Source: MGBC163016 sp964649145
GTDB taxonomy: Bacteria; Actinomycetota; Coriobacteriia; Coriobacteriales; Eggerthellaceae
NCBI GenBank assembly: GCA_964649145.1
Contig: CAZYOQ010000011.1
Coordinates: 1-35,402, forward strand
DNA length: 35,402 nucleotides
Reading direction: 5' to 3'
Shown here: positions 24,637-33,174 of the stretch, piece by piece
Layout of the letters: each line of letters begins with the position of its first letter
How positions within the stretch are numbered: position 1 is the stretch's first letter
Notes under the pieces: generated by a model
Database searches by the model: none
Told to the model about the DNA's origin: nothing
What the model saw: the letters and a program-made list of their open reading frames with translations, nothing else
Made by a program: the position numbers and the translations under genes

Positions 24637-27351
24637 TTACTCGGTTCTCTCAACTTCTTTAACGACATAGCCTTCAATCATGTCGCCAATCTTGATATCT
24701 TGATAGCCCTGGATTCCAATTCCGCATTCATATCCAAAGCGAACAGAAGTGACATCGTCTTTAAAGCGGCGAAGCGAGCTAATCTTGCCTTCAAAGATAA
24801 CCGTGCCTTCGCGAACTATACGAACGTTATCCTCGCGGTGAATCTCGCCCTCTTCAACATAGCAGCCAGCAATCGTTCCGACTTTTGGAACCTTGAAGGT
24901 CTCGCGAACCTCGGCATGACCTGTATCCTCTTCCACAATATCAGGTGAAAGCAGGCCTACACGCGCAGCATTGATATCTTCAATGGCCTGATAGATAACT
25001 CTGTAAAGGCGAATGTCAACCTTTTCTTTTTCGGCCTGCTGGCGCGATTTACCGGTGGGGCGCACGTTGAAGCCGATGATGATAGCATCAGATGCCGCCG
25101 CCAATGTAACGTCAGTCTCGGTGATGCCACCAACAGCAGAATGGACGATATTGATGCGAACCTCTTCTTGATCCATCTTCTTGAAAGCGTCCTCCAAGGC
25201 CTCAATAGAGCCTTGGACGTCGGCTTTGACGATAAGGTTAAGGTCGGTTTGGCTGCCTTCCTTTATGCGATTGAACAAGTCGTCAAGGCTCATATGAGCA
25301 GTGTGTTGTTGCTCAGCAAGACGCTCGCGAAGGGAACGTTCTTCGGCAAGCTTGCGAGCATCGCGCTCGTCCTCAAAAACTCTAAACTCATCGCCTGCGG
25401 TCGGAACGCAGCTAAGCCCCAAAACCTCAACGGGGTCTGCCGGTTTGGCGGAGTCAATCTGTTCACCTCTGGGGCTTATCAAAGCTCTAACACGCCCGTA
25501 AGAGGTTCCTGCCACAACGGCATCTCCTGGGTGAAGTGTGCCTCGTTGCACAAGCATCGTAGCAACAGGGCCTCTGCCTTTATCAAGTTTAGCCTCAATA
25601 ACAAAGCCCGAAGCTAGGGTATTCGGGTTAGCTTTAAGCTCAAGGATATCTGCCTGCAAGATGATGGTCTCAAGCAGCTCATCAATGTTTAAGCGTTTCT
25701 TAGCAGAAACGTTGACGAACATATTCTCGCCACCCCAGTCTTCGGGAATAATGCCATGCTCGGTGAGTTCTTGGCGTACTCGATCGGGGTTCGCGCCGTC
25801 TTTGTCTATCTTGTTTACGGCGACAATGATTGGCACATCTGCAGCCTTCGCATGATTTATTGCCTCTACGGTTTGCGGCATGACACCGTCGTCTGCAGCT
25901 ACAACAAGCACTATGACGTCGGTTACCTGAGCACCTCTCGCGCGCATTGCAGTAAACGCTTCGTGACCAGGAGTATCTACGAAAGTTATCTGCCTGCCGT
26001 TAATATCGACCACTGAAGCGCCAATGTGCTGAGTAATGCCTCCCGCCTCACTCTCAACGACTCCGGTATCACGGATAGCATCAAGAAGCGAGGTTTTGCC
26101 GTGGTCGACATGGCCCATAACGGTAACGACCGGAGGCCTTGGTTCAAGGTCGTCTTCGGTATCGTTATAAACGATCGTATATTCCTCTTCGGGAGAAACA
26201 ACACGCACTTTGCGCCCAAGGTCGTCAGCTACGATCTCAATCAGGTCATCGCTCATAGATTGGGTAAGCGTTAGAGCCTGCCCTAGCAAAAACAGTCTCT
26301 TGATGATGTCGTTAGGAGCAACGCCAAGAAGTTCTGCAAGTTTGGAAACTGTGGCGCCTTGTGGCACCTCTACGACAGAATCATCCAAAACAAGGTCAGG
26401 GTCTATACCATGCTCGATCGCAGCCTCGGCAGCCTTCTCGCGTGCCTCGGCCTCACGCTTCTCTTTGCGCTTCTTGCGTCTACCTTCTCCTGCGCTTTGA
26501 GAATTGGCTGCAGCAACGGCTGCCCTAGCTTCTGCAAGCACTTTATCGCGCTGAAGCTTCTCGGCTTGAACAGCCATTTGAGCATAACGATCTTCGCCTT
26601 CTTCAGTCTTTTCAAGCTCAGGAACAACTTGGTGCTTCTTCTTGCCTTTCTTAAAAGCACTACCTTGTTTTTTGCCTTTGTTTTCAGATGATGGCTTTTC
26701 GGTGGAAATTCGCTGTTGTTCAGATTCTATCTGGTTTAGAAGCGAACTGTATTTGTTGGTAGAAGTCTTAGTTGGCACCTTTTTCTTGGGCTTAGACACA
26801 GGCTCTGCCTCTAGGACAGCATCTTTTGACTTTTTACCTTGGCTTCGAAGCGATTCTTCTACAGCTTGCTTTTTGGCGACCTCTGCAGCTATTTTCTCCT
26901 GCCTAGCCTTTAACTCTCGTTCTTTAAGTTCCCTTTCGACACGTTGCTTTTCTTGCTCGATTTGATTTGCAAGGCCTTCTATACCCGAGCCAGCGTTATT
27001 TGCAACGTGAATCTTCGCTTTTTTCTTCGAAGGAGTATTCGAGATATCGCTAGTCTTTTGAGCTTGCTTTTCAGCCTTTCTGTCTGCGAGTTCCTTTTCG
27101 ACAACGGCGCGTCTTGTGGCTTCGGCTTCAGCCTTCTCCTTGGCAAGCTCCTTGCGCTCTTCTTCGGCAATATCGCTAGAATCCTCTGGAAGTTCGGCTT
27201 GTATGCTCTCACGTACTTTAGCGACATCATCGTCGGTGAGCATGCTAGCATGCGACTTCGCCGGGATATCAAGTTTTTTTAGCCGTGCCAGCATATCCTT
27301 ACTGGTAAGACCCAGCTCGTTGGCAAGTGCCTTTACGCGCATTCCCGCCAT
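24637..27351 (-). CDS. infB: Translation initiation factor IF-2
   Basis: IF-2 is the GTPase that brings fMet-tRNA to the 30S subunit and promotes 50S joining. The 904-residue protein starts with an IF2_N helical domain (RVKALANELGLTSKDMLARL). About 250 residues of Lys/Glu/Ala-rich coiled or disordered linker follow, then a second IF2_N-like domain (VSKLAELLGVAPNDIIKRLF). The G domain has GHVDHGKT (413-420), DTPGHEAF and NKID, and is followed by the beta-barrel and C-terminal domains. The ATG has AAGGAGT at ideal spacing. It begins 2 nt after ylxR ends. Confidence 0.97.
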   Translation of the reverse strand: MAGMRVKALANELGLTSKDMLARLKKLDIPAKSHASMLTDDDVAKVRESIQAELPEDSSDIAEEERKELAKEKAEAEATRRAVVEKELADRKAEKQAQKTSDISNTPSKKKAKIHVANNAGSGIEGLANQIEQEKQRVERELKERELKARQEKIAAEVAKKQAVEESLRSQGKKSKDAVLEAEPVSKPKKKVPTKTSTNKYSSLLNQIESEQQRISTEKPSSENKGKKQGSAFKKGKKKHQVVPELEKTEEGEDRYAQMAVQAEKLQRDKVLAEARAAVAAANSQSAGEGRRKKRKEKREAEAREKAAEAAIEHGIDPDLVLDDSVVEVPQGATVSKLAELLGVAPNDIIKRLFLLGQALTLTQSMSDDLIEIVADDLGRKVRVVSPEEEYTIVYNDTEDDLEPRPPVVTVMGHVDHGKTSLLDAIRDTGVVESEAGGITQHIGASVVDINGRQITFVDTPGHEAFTAMRARGAQVTDVIVLVVAADDGVMPQTVEAINHAKAADVPIIVAVNKIDKDGANPDRVRQELTEHGIIPEDWGGENMFVNVSAKKRLNIDELLETIILQADILELKANPNTLASGFVIEAKLDKGRGPVATMLVQRGTLHPGDAVVAGTSYGRVRALISPRGEQIDSAKPADPVEVLGLSCVPTAGDEFRVFEDERDARKLAEERSLRERLAEQQHTAHMSLDDLFNRIKEGSQTDLNLIVKADVQGSIEALEDAFKKMDQEEVRINIVHSAVGGITETDVTLAAASDAIIIGFNVRPTGKSRQQAEKEKVDIRLYRVIYQAIEDINAARVGLLSPDIVEEDTGHAEVRETFKVPKVGTIAGCYVEEGEIHREDNVRIVREGTVIFEGKISSLRRFKDDVTSVRFGYECGIGIQGYQDIKIGDMIEGYVVKEVERTE

Positions 27352-27353
27352 TT

Positions 27354-27674
27354 TTACTCCTTGCAGCTATTCATTTCCATCATCGAGAAAAAAGCATCTG
27401 CTGCCTTCATCTCGCTATCCTCAAAATCAACCTTAGGGTTAACCCTCAATGCCCTAGAGATCGCATTTTTCTTCAATGCGCCTTCCAAGCACTCCTTAGA
27501 ACAGATATATGCACCTCTACCTGGCATGTTTCCGTTTGAATCTGTGCGTATACATCCATCGGACGTTCGAATCAGACGAAGCATTTGCCGCTTGTCTTTA
27601 ACCTTCCTACACCCAACACATGTTCTCTGTCGCAAATTCTTTTCCAAGGGGGCTGTATTTCCTTTAGGCCTCAT
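27354..27674 (-). CDS. ylxR: YlxR-family RNA-binding protein
   Basis: YlxR proteins are small basic factors encoded between nusA and infB and thought to bind RNA; in some firmicutes YlxR also influences RNase P and transcription. The signature RQRTCVGCRKVKDKRQMLRLIR is followed by GRGAYICSKECLEGALKK. The chosen ATG at 27672-27674 overlaps the nusA end by 11 bp and gives 106 residues. The frame is open 25 codons further into nusA, but homologues start near here. The four Cys (CxxC and a later CxxxxC-like pair) could bind metal. Confidence 0.88.
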   Translation of the reverse strand: MRPKGNTAPLEKNLRQRTCVGCRKVKDKRQMLRLIRTSDGCIRTDSNGNMPGRGAYICSKECLEGALKKNAISRALRVNPKVDFEDSEMKAADAFFSMMEMNSCKE

Positions 27675-28884
27675 CAAGTTCCATACTCGCATGCACGCCA
27701 CAATACCTAGAGCCAGGACGTGCGTGGTTGCGACAACGAATGCCATCATCGCTTATATAGGCGCAAAACTCGTCGTCTGTATCAGCAGGTTCTTCTGCTT
27801 CCTGGGCGTCCTCGATAAGCGAGATTCCCATAAAGCTTTCTGGTTTGATATCGATATGCCATCCTGTAAGGTGAGCCGCAAGCCTAGCGTTTTGACCCTC
27901 TTTACCAATAGCCAAAGAAAGCTGGTCGTCAGGAACAACAACAGTTGCGTGATGCTTCTCTTGGTCGATACTTACATTCGATACCCTTGCAGGCGATAGA
28001 GCGTTGGCAATGTATTCGGCAGGGTTTTCGCTCCACTGAATTACATCGACCCGCTCGTTATGCAATTCTTCGACCACCATGCGAACGCGAGAGCCCTTTG
28101 GTCCTACGCATGCGCCAACAGGATCAAGGTTTGCCTCGTTGGAAGCGACAGCAATCTTCGAGCGAACTCCTGGTTCACGCGCAATCGATTTCACCTCTAC
28201 GACACCGTCATAAATCTCTGGAACCTCGATCTCGAAGAGTCTTTTGATCAGGTCTTTATGCGTTCTAGAAACGACTATTGAAGGCCGCGTGTGTTCACCG
28301 CGAACGCGTGGGGTATCGGTGTCTGGGTCGATGACATCAATTATCAAAACCTTCAGACGTTGATTGTGCCTGTAGCGTTCGCCATGTGGGCGCTCGTTTA
28401 GCTCTTGCGGGTACTTCTTTGTGTCGAAGTGTGGAAGTTCAGCCTCAACACCATCGCGAATCTTGATGATAGTGAAGTCAGGCGTGCCTTGAAGAACAGT
28501 ACCCGTTATCAAATCGCCAACGCGATCAGAGAATTCCTCGTAGATAGATTTGCGCGTGGCATCTCTAACGATAGAAGAGATAACATTTTTAGCGTTCTGT
28601 GCCGCTATTCTGCTTACGCCTTCAGGGGTAACATCGCGTTCTTCAAATTCGCTATATTCGCCGCTCTCTTCATCTGGCTCGCCAACAGGCACAAGCTCGA
28701 AAACGTAAATTTTGCCCGTTTGTCGGTCAATTGTTACTCGCGCATCGTTTTCAAGATCCAGGATGCGCTCGTAGCTTCGCGCGAGTGATTCCTCAAGCTG
28801 TTCTATGATGTAGAATTCATCGATCTTGCGCTCATGAGCCAAGGCCTGGAGTGCCTCTATCAATGAAAGTTCCTCTTCTGCCAT
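27664..28884 (-). CDS. nusA: Transcription termination/antitermination factor NusA with C-terminal Cys/His tail
   Basis: NusA binds RNA polymerase and nascent RNA to modulate pausing, termination and antitermination. Its 406 residues comprise the N-terminal polymerase-binding domain, an S1 domain (about 130-200) and two KH domains. The KH domains contain SKIAVASNEANLDPVGACVG and AIGKEGQNARLAAHLTGW. After about residue 355 comes an acidic linker and then C374-X9-C384-X10-C395-X2-H398, a compact Cys/His pattern that looks like a zinc-binding module. Standard short NusA proteins of Gram-positives stop before such a tail. It follows rimP by 33 nt and likely participates in feedback on its own operon. 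Confidence 0.95.
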   Translation of the reverse strand: MAEEELSLIEALQALAHERKIDEFYIIEQLEESLARSYERILDLENDARVTIDRQTGKIYVFELVPVGEPDEESGEYSEFEERDVTPEGVSRIAAQNAKNVISSIVRDATRKSIYEEFSDRVGDLITGTVLQGTPDFTIIKIRDGVEAELPHFDTKKYPQELNERPHGERYRHNQRLKVLIIDVIDPDTDTPRVRGEHTRPSIVVSRTHKDLIKRLFEIEVPEIYDGVVEVKSIAREPGVRSKIAVASNEANLDPVGACVGPKGSRVRMVVEELHNERVDVIQWSENPAEYIANALSPARVSNVSIDQEKHHATVVVPDDQLSLAIGKEGQNARLAAHLTGWHIDIKPESFMGISLIEDAQEAEEPADTDDEFCAYISDDGIRCRNHARPGSRYCGVHASMELDEA

Positions 28885-28917
28885 TTTTCCTCCAGTTTCT
28901 CAGTTGCTTGCAGTTTT

Positions 28918-29379
28918 CTAGAATTCGATCTTTCCGACCAAGTTCGCGCGCTTGATATCGTCATACGCCACATCAAGACTCTTTCCCTCGAACTCAAGCC
29001 TTACCGATTCCTTCCCCGCGTTCGCAATAATCGCCAGATAATTTACTCGACCGTCAACAGGAGCTTTCAGCACAAGCTTTGCTTCTTGCCCCTCGAATCG
29101 CTTGAAGTGTTCAGGCGTGCGAAGCGGTCGGTCGATTCCAGGAGAGGACACTTCCATGGTGTAAGCGCCTGGAAACGGGTCTATCTCATCCATGATCTGG
29201 CCTATCCACTCTTGGGCATCAGTCAGCTCTTGAAAAGAGACGCCTTCTTCGGTATCGATATAAATGCGCACAATGGGAGCCTTGCGCGAACCGACGGTCT
29301 CAACCGTAACGATTTCCACGCCACGCTGATAAGCTGTAGCACTCAAGCTATCGAAGATATACTGCTCTTTTTGGTTCAA
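28918..29379 (-). CDS. rimP: Ribosome maturation factor RimP
   Basis: RimP is needed for early 30S assembly. The family motif YTMEVSSPGIDRPL is present, with the Sm-like C-terminal domain after it. The open frame begins at a GTG at 29400, but no ribosome site precedes that codon. The TTG at 29377-29379 has GGGAGG with 5-nt spacing, so it is taken as the start and gives 153 residues, the usual size. It is the first gene of the rimP-nusA-ylxR-infB operon. Between it and the promoter lies a leader with a terminator-like hairpin. Confidence 0.92.
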   Translation of the reverse strand: MNQKEQYIFDSLSATAYQRGVEIVTVETVGSRKAPIVRIYIDTEEGVSFQELTDAQEWIGQIMDEIDPFPGAYTMEVSSPGIDRPLRTPEHFKRFEGQEAKLVLKAPVDGRVNYLAIIANAGKESVRLEFEGKSLDVAYDDIKRANLVGKIEF

Positions 29380-29405
29380 AGAGTCCTCCCAAGTTTTCAC
29401 ACAAT

Positions 29406-29450
29406 AAAAAAAGCGGGACTAATGCCCACTTTTCAAATTAAGCGAAAAGT
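29406..29450 (-). promoter_or_regulatory. Putative transcription attenuator in the rimP-nusA leader
   Basis: On the minus strand AGTGGG pairs with CCCGCT (29425-29430 with 29412-29417, one G-U pair) and is followed by seven T (29406-29412), a good intrinsic terminator. The G-U pair means the stem is only fully paired in the minus-strand RNA. Just before it, ACTTTTC and GAAAAGT (29444-29450 and 29428-29434) form an alternative 7-bp hairpin. That hairpin uses the same bases as the 5' arm of the terminator, so the two structures exclude each other. The terminator ends 26 nt before the rimP TTG. This suits autoregulation by NusA, which is an inference. Confidence 0.6.
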
Positions 29451-29477
29451 ATTTCCCTACGTTTAGCGCATGTACGT

Positions 29478-29505
29478 AGTTTAACACAGCGCGTATTTAT
29501 GTAAA
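29478..29505 (-). promoter_or_regulatory. Probable promoter of the rimP-nusA-infB operon
   Basis: On the minus strand TTTACA (29500-29505, five of six consensus bases) is spaced 16 bp from TAAACT (29478-29483, four of six). The predicted start is an A near 29471, giving a leader of about 90 nt that contains the attenuator. It is the only good candidate between xerD and rimP. Confidence 0.5.
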
Positions 29506-29520
29506 AGCCTCTTGCGGCTT
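29503..29520 (-). terminator. Weak terminator-like hairpin after xerD
   Basis: AAGCC/GGCTT (29516-29520 with 29505-29509) with a 6-nt loop and a short T tail lies about 40 nt after the xerD stop. The stem is only 5 bp, so termination may be partial. A second inverted repeat, GCGCTA/TAGCGC (29567-29572 with 29550-29555), spans the xerD stop codon itself. Confidence 0.4.
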
Positions 29521-29558
29521 CACTACATCAAATGTACATCTTGTATATTGCGCTACAT

Positions 29559-30476
29559 TCAGACCTTAGCGCGAGGATGAGCCATGCAATATTCCTCTTT
29601 GATATGCTGGCGGTTCACATGGGTGTAAATTTGAGTAGTTGAGATATCGGAGTGCCCAAGAATCTGCTGGATAACTCGCAGGTCGGCACCACCTTCTAGC
29701 ATATGGGTTGCAAAAGAGTGGCGAAGTGTATGCGGATGAAGGTCTGGTAACCCTGCTACCTTTCCTGTGGCTCTTACGATATCAAACAGACCTTGTCGCG
29801 TAATCCTTGCGCCTCTAGCGTTAAGGAATACAGCAGACATATTGTCTTGATTGGCAATCTTTGCCTTGCATGAGAGTGTAGCTCTTGCGCCGTGATACGC
29901 GTATTCCTCAAATGCCCTAGCCGCAGCACCAGAAATAGGAACAAGCCTTTCTTTCGAGCCTTTACCAAAAACTATCATGAAGCCATCTTCTAAGTTCACA
30001 CTCGAAAGGTCTAGGCCACTTGCCTCACTTACGCGAAGGCCACATCCGTATAAGACCTCCATCACAGCCTTGTCGCGAATCTGAAGAGGAGTTTCGGTAG
30101 GCATGGAATCTAGCATCTCAAAGATTTTTGAAACCGAAATAACGTCGGGCAGGCGCTCTGGTACCTTTGGCAAGCTCATTACATCGATAGGGGAATTATC
30201 TGTTAGTCCCTCTTTAACCGTGAATTTGTGAAAACCGCGCACAGCTGCCATCTTGCGTTTAACCGTGGCCGGGGCTAGCCCTGTTTGCGACAAAATTGAT
30301 TGAAAGCTCGATACCATATCAGCAGAAACTTCATCTAGGATGAAAACTTCGTGACTAGCAAGATATGCAGAATATTCATCTAGGTCGCGGCCATACGCTT
30401 CTATCGTACTCGCAGAACTTCCCAGTTCGATGCGAATGTAGTACATGTACTCGGATATCGCCTCTTGTATCTGCAT
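29559..30476 (-). CDS. xerD: Tyrosine recombinase XerC/XerD family
   Basis: Xer recombinases resolve chromosome dimers at dif near division. The N-terminal SAM-like core-binding domain (AISEYMYYIRIELGSS ... STIEAYGRDL) is followed by the catalytic domain. Catalytic residues are visible in LYGCGLRVSEASGL (Arg), HPHTLRHSFATHML (His and Arg), LGHSDISTT (His) and IYTHV (Tyr). The frame is open to 30515, but the ATG at 30474-30476 matches family N-termini and gives 305 residues. It lacks a ribosome site; an extended -10 promoter places the predicted start of transcription on this ATG. With one recombinase visible, XerC versus XerD cannot be settled. Confidence 0.92.
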   Translation of the reverse strand: MQIQEAISEYMYYIRIELGSSASTIEAYGRDLDEYSAYLASHEVFILDEVSADMVSSFQSILSQTGLAPATVKRKMAAVRGFHKFTVKEGLTDNSPIDVMSLPKVPERLPDVISVSKIFEMLDSMPTETPLQIRDKAVMEVLYGCGLRVSEASGLDLSSVNLEDGFMIVFGKGSKERLVPISGAAARAFEEYAYHGARATLSCKAKIANQDNMSAVFLNARGARITRQGLFDIVRATGKVAGLPDLHPHTLRHSFATHMLEGGADLRVIQQILGHSDISTTQIYTHVNRQHIKEEYCMAHPRAKV

Positions 30477-30491
30477 GAGAAAATTATAACA
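30476..30491 (-). promoter_or_regulatory. Extended -10 promoter producing a leaderless xerD mRNA
   Basis: On the minus strand the consensus TATAAT (30483-30488) is preceded by TGT (30489-30491), forming an extended -10 element. The base 7 nt downstream of the hexamer, 30476, is the A of the xerD ATG. No Shine-Dalgarno motif and no good -35 are present. Leaderless mRNAs are common in Actinomycetota, so a leaderless transcript is the simplest reading. Confidence 0.55.
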
Positions 30492-30688
30492 AGGTAAGCG
30501 AAAGCGTGAGTCCATCTAGAAGGCAGCGTGAGTCACTTCGATGCCACTATGCGCTCAAGAAAAAGTCTTTGCGAGGCCACCACAAAGTAGCTCCGAGTAC
30601 AAGATATAGCGCACCAAATAAGCCACCGCAAAACTGGCAACGCTCATCTGTGATTTCGGAAAGCCTAGACGAAATACTTTTGCGCATC

Positions 30689-30697
30689 TGCAATAAT
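30689..30697 (+). promoter_or_regulatory. Possible promoter of the DUF1846 gene
   Basis: TG-C-AATAAT (30689-30697) resembles an extended -10 element on the plus strand and would give a leader of about 30 nt before the gene. No convincing -35 is seen. The rest of the 258-bp divergent gap between xerD and this gene (30477-30734) shows only short open frames without ribosome sites. Confidence 0.3.
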
Positions 30698-30734
30698 CAT
30701 CTACTTGAAAGCTAGCGTGAGAAAGGGAATTCCT

Positions 30735-32216
30735 ATGCGAATAGGGTTCGACAACGACAAGTATATCGAGCTTCAGGCAAAGCATATTCAAGAGCGAATC
30801 GACATGTTCGACGGGAAGCTCTACCTAGAGTTTGGTGGAAAGCTTTTTGACGACTTCCATGCCTCACGCGTACTTCCGGGCTTCAAACCCGACGCTAAAA
30901 TCTCCATGCTTTCCACAATTAGTGACGATGTAGAAATACTTATCGCTATTAATGCCGACGATATCGAACATTCAAAAATTCGTGGAGATCTTGGCATTTC
31001 CTATGACGAGGATGTCTTGCGCCTCATGGATATATTCCGCTCGCTTGGCTTCTATGTTGGAAGCGTTGTCATAACTCAGTTCAAAAACCAGCCCCAGGCT
31101 GAGCTTTTCCGCAAACGAATCTCTAGCATGGGCATCACCAGCTACTTGCACTACCCCATAGCAGGGTATCCCTTTGATATTGAAAATATTGTGAGCGAAA
31201 ACGGCTTCGGGAAAAACGAATATATCGAAACTGAAAGGCCACTTGTGGTCGTTACGGCGCCAGGACCTGGGTCTGGCAAGATGGCTACATGTCTTTCGCA
31301 AATGTACCACGAACACAAGCGTGGTGTGTGCGCAGGTTATGCCAAATACGAGACCTTCCCTATTTGGAATCTGCCCTTAAATCATCCTGTGAATATCGCA
31401 TACGAGGCCGCAACGGCCGACCTGGATGATGACAACATCATAGATCCCTTCCACCTAGAGGCTTATGGCGAAACCACCACAAACTATAATCGCGATGTCG
31501 AGATCTTCCCAGTGCTGAGGTCTATGATGGAGAGAATCGCCGGGGAAAGCCCATACAAAAGTCCAACAGACATGGGTGTGAATATGGCTGGTTTCGCAAT
31601 CTCGGATGACGAGGCATGCCGCGAAGCTTCGCTCTCTGAAATAGTAAGGCGTTATTTTCAGACTGCCGTTGACCTAAAGAAAAACCTCGTCGAAAAGCGC
31701 GCCTTAGAAAAGATCGAGATCTTGATGAATCAAGCAGGCGTAAACGTTAACCTTTCCCCTGCAAGGTCTGAAGCGCTGCTGAAGGCTGAAATGACAGGCA
31801 AACCTGCTGGAGCTATGGTCTTGCCAGACGGTCGCGTGGTTACCGGCAAGACCGGAAACCTGCTCGGGGCAGCATCCGCGCTTCTTATGAACGCCCTCAA
31901 AGGCGTTTCAGGTGTTAGCGACGATGTAGATGTGATTTCCGATAATGTCATATCCCCTATCTGCCATCTTAAAACCGAACACTTGCACAACAAGAACCCG
32001 CGCCTACATTCCGACGAGACTCTTCTAGCACTTTCGGTAAGTTCTGTTAGCAACCCACTTGCTGAGCGCCTTATAGATAACGCCGACAAACTAGCTGGAT
32101 GCGACGCTTATTTCTCTGTAATCTTGTCGTCGAAGGATTTGCGTCTGTATAAGACACTTGGCATTAACGTATGCTGCGAGCCTGTTTACGAGCAGCATCG
32201 CTACTACCACAAATAA
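30735..32216 (+). CDS. DUF1846 (UPF0371) family protein
   Basis: The 493-residue protein matches the DUF1846 family in size and in landmarks such as the N-terminal RIGFDNDKYIELQAKHIQER and FGGKLFDDFHASRVLPGF. A P-loop-like VVTAPGPGSGKMATCLSQ lies near residue 170. The family has an N-terminal kinase-like fold and is thought to handle nucleotides or phosphosulphates, but its physiological reaction is not established. No signal peptide is present. The frame is open 10 codons further upstream, but the ATG at 30735 has AAAGGGA at 7-nt spacing. It is divergent from xerD and converges on nadK with 33 bp between stops. Confidence 0.88.
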   Translation: MRIGFDNDKYIELQAKHIQERIDMFDGKLYLEFGGKLFDDFHASRVLPGFKPDAKISMLSTISDDVEILIAINADDIEHSKIRGDLGISYDEDVLRLMDIFRSLGFYVGSVVITQFKNQPQAELFRKRISSMGITSYLHYPIAGYPFDIENIVSENGFGKNEYIETERPLVVVTAPGPGSGKMATCLSQMYHEHKRGVCAGYAKYETFPIWNLPLNHPVNIAYEAATADLDDDNIIDPFHLEAYGETTTNYNRDVEIFPVLRSMMERIAGESPYKSPTDMGVNMAGFAISDDEACREASLSEIVRRYFQTAVDLKKNLVEKRALEKIEILMNQAGVNVNLSPARSEALLKAEMTGKPAGAMVLPDGRVVTGKTGNLLGAASALLMNALKGVSGVSDDVDVISDNVISPICHLKTEHLHNKNPRLHSDETLLALSVSSVSNPLAERLIDNADKLAGCDAYFSVILSSKDLRLYKTLGINVCCEPVYEQHRYYHK

Positions 32217-32249
32217 CTAGCAAATTGACGCATGCAAGGCAACGTGCTT

Positions 32250-33116
32250 TTAAGCCGTAAAAAATGTACGCTCGCAATACTTATAGAAATGGTCACCGTC
32301 GCGGTATAAGAGCTTTGTTGGATTTGCGCCTTTTTTGACTATCACTTCCAAAACCCTGCTAGGAAGTTTCAACTCGTCGCCATCTATGAAAAGTGTGGCT
32401 TCACGTCCGTTTCTAGTATTTGACATATCAAGAGAAATTACATCCTGCGCATTGGAAAGAACAGCTCTAGCAGTAAGGGTATGTGGAGCCAAGGGCTGCA
32501 CAATCATGCCGTCAAATGATGGGTGTACGATTGGACCTCCAGCAGCAAGCGAGTAAGCTGTGGAACCAGTAGATGTAGCAACTATCACGCCATCGCCTGA
32601 AACGTCGGCTATATGAACTCCCGAGATGTCCAAAGAATAGTTAATCGTGCGGCCAAGAGAGCCCCTAGTCACAACGACTTCATTTAGTGCAAAAGCCGAA
32701 AATTCCAAACAAGGAACGCTTTCATCATCGCTTTCACAAAAAATTTCTATATCAAGGTTTGCCCGCGCGCTTTCCATAAGCTCGCCTGCAAGAGCCTCAG
32801 AAACAAGCTCGATTACACCAAGCTCGCCCTCGTTTGCAAGAAAGCCAAGATTTCCAAAGTTTATACCCAAGATTTGCACGTCCATGCCACTAAGCAGCTT
32901 TGCTGTGTGAAGGATGGTTCCATCTCCTCCAAGAACCACCGCCATATCGATATCCTGCCCTTTCAAAGCGCAATCCTCAAGTGTTGACCCGTTGTATAGA
33001 GTGCTTGAGTCAATAAAGGCGTAATCTAGGCTCAATGAGTCCAAATAAGCAGAGAGCAGATATGAGGCCTCGATGGCCTTTTGATTCGCATTATTTCGAA
33101 CTACTAAGACAAACAT
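32250..33116 (-). CDS. nadK: NAD kinase
   Basis: NadK phosphorylates NAD to NADP. The GGDGT motif (VVLGGDGTILHTA) that binds the phosphoryl donor is present near residue 63, followed by GINFGNLGFLA, the NE pair in FALNEVVV, and DGVIVATSTGSTAYSLAAGGPIV. At 288 residues it has the usual bacterial length. The ATG has AGGAG about 8 nt upstream. It is divergent from murJ with a 58-bp gap. In many Actinomycetota nadK lies beside recN and tly genes; those are absent here. Confidence 0.95.
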   Translation of the reverse strand: MFVLVVRNNANQKAIEASYLLSAYLDSLSLDYAFIDSSTLYNGSTLEDCALKGQDIDMAVVLGGDGTILHTAKLLSGMDVQILGINFGNLGFLANEGELGVIELVSEALAGELMESARANLDIEIFCESDDESVPCLEFSAFALNEVVVTRGSLGRTINYSLDISGVHIADVSGDGVIVATSTGSTAYSLAAGGPIVHPSFDGMIVQPLAPHTLTARAVLSNAQDVISLDMSNTRNGREATLFIDGDELKLPSRVLEVIVKKGANPTKLLYRDGDHFYKYCERTFFTA

Positions 33117-33174
33117 CTACGTTTCTCCTGTGGCGAAGTCAAAATCTATGAATCAAAGGTAAACTATAACAGTT

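Noticed and set aside
27361..27999. 212-codon plus-strand frame opposite ylxR and nusA
   Set aside because: It spans two well-supported genes and contains no known motif, so it is an antisense artefact.
30506..30791. Two short overlapping frames (plus 30506-30715, minus 30555-30791) in the xerD-DUF1846 gap
   Set aside because: No ribosome sites, no recognisable motifs, and the minus frame overlaps the supported start of the DUF1846 gene.
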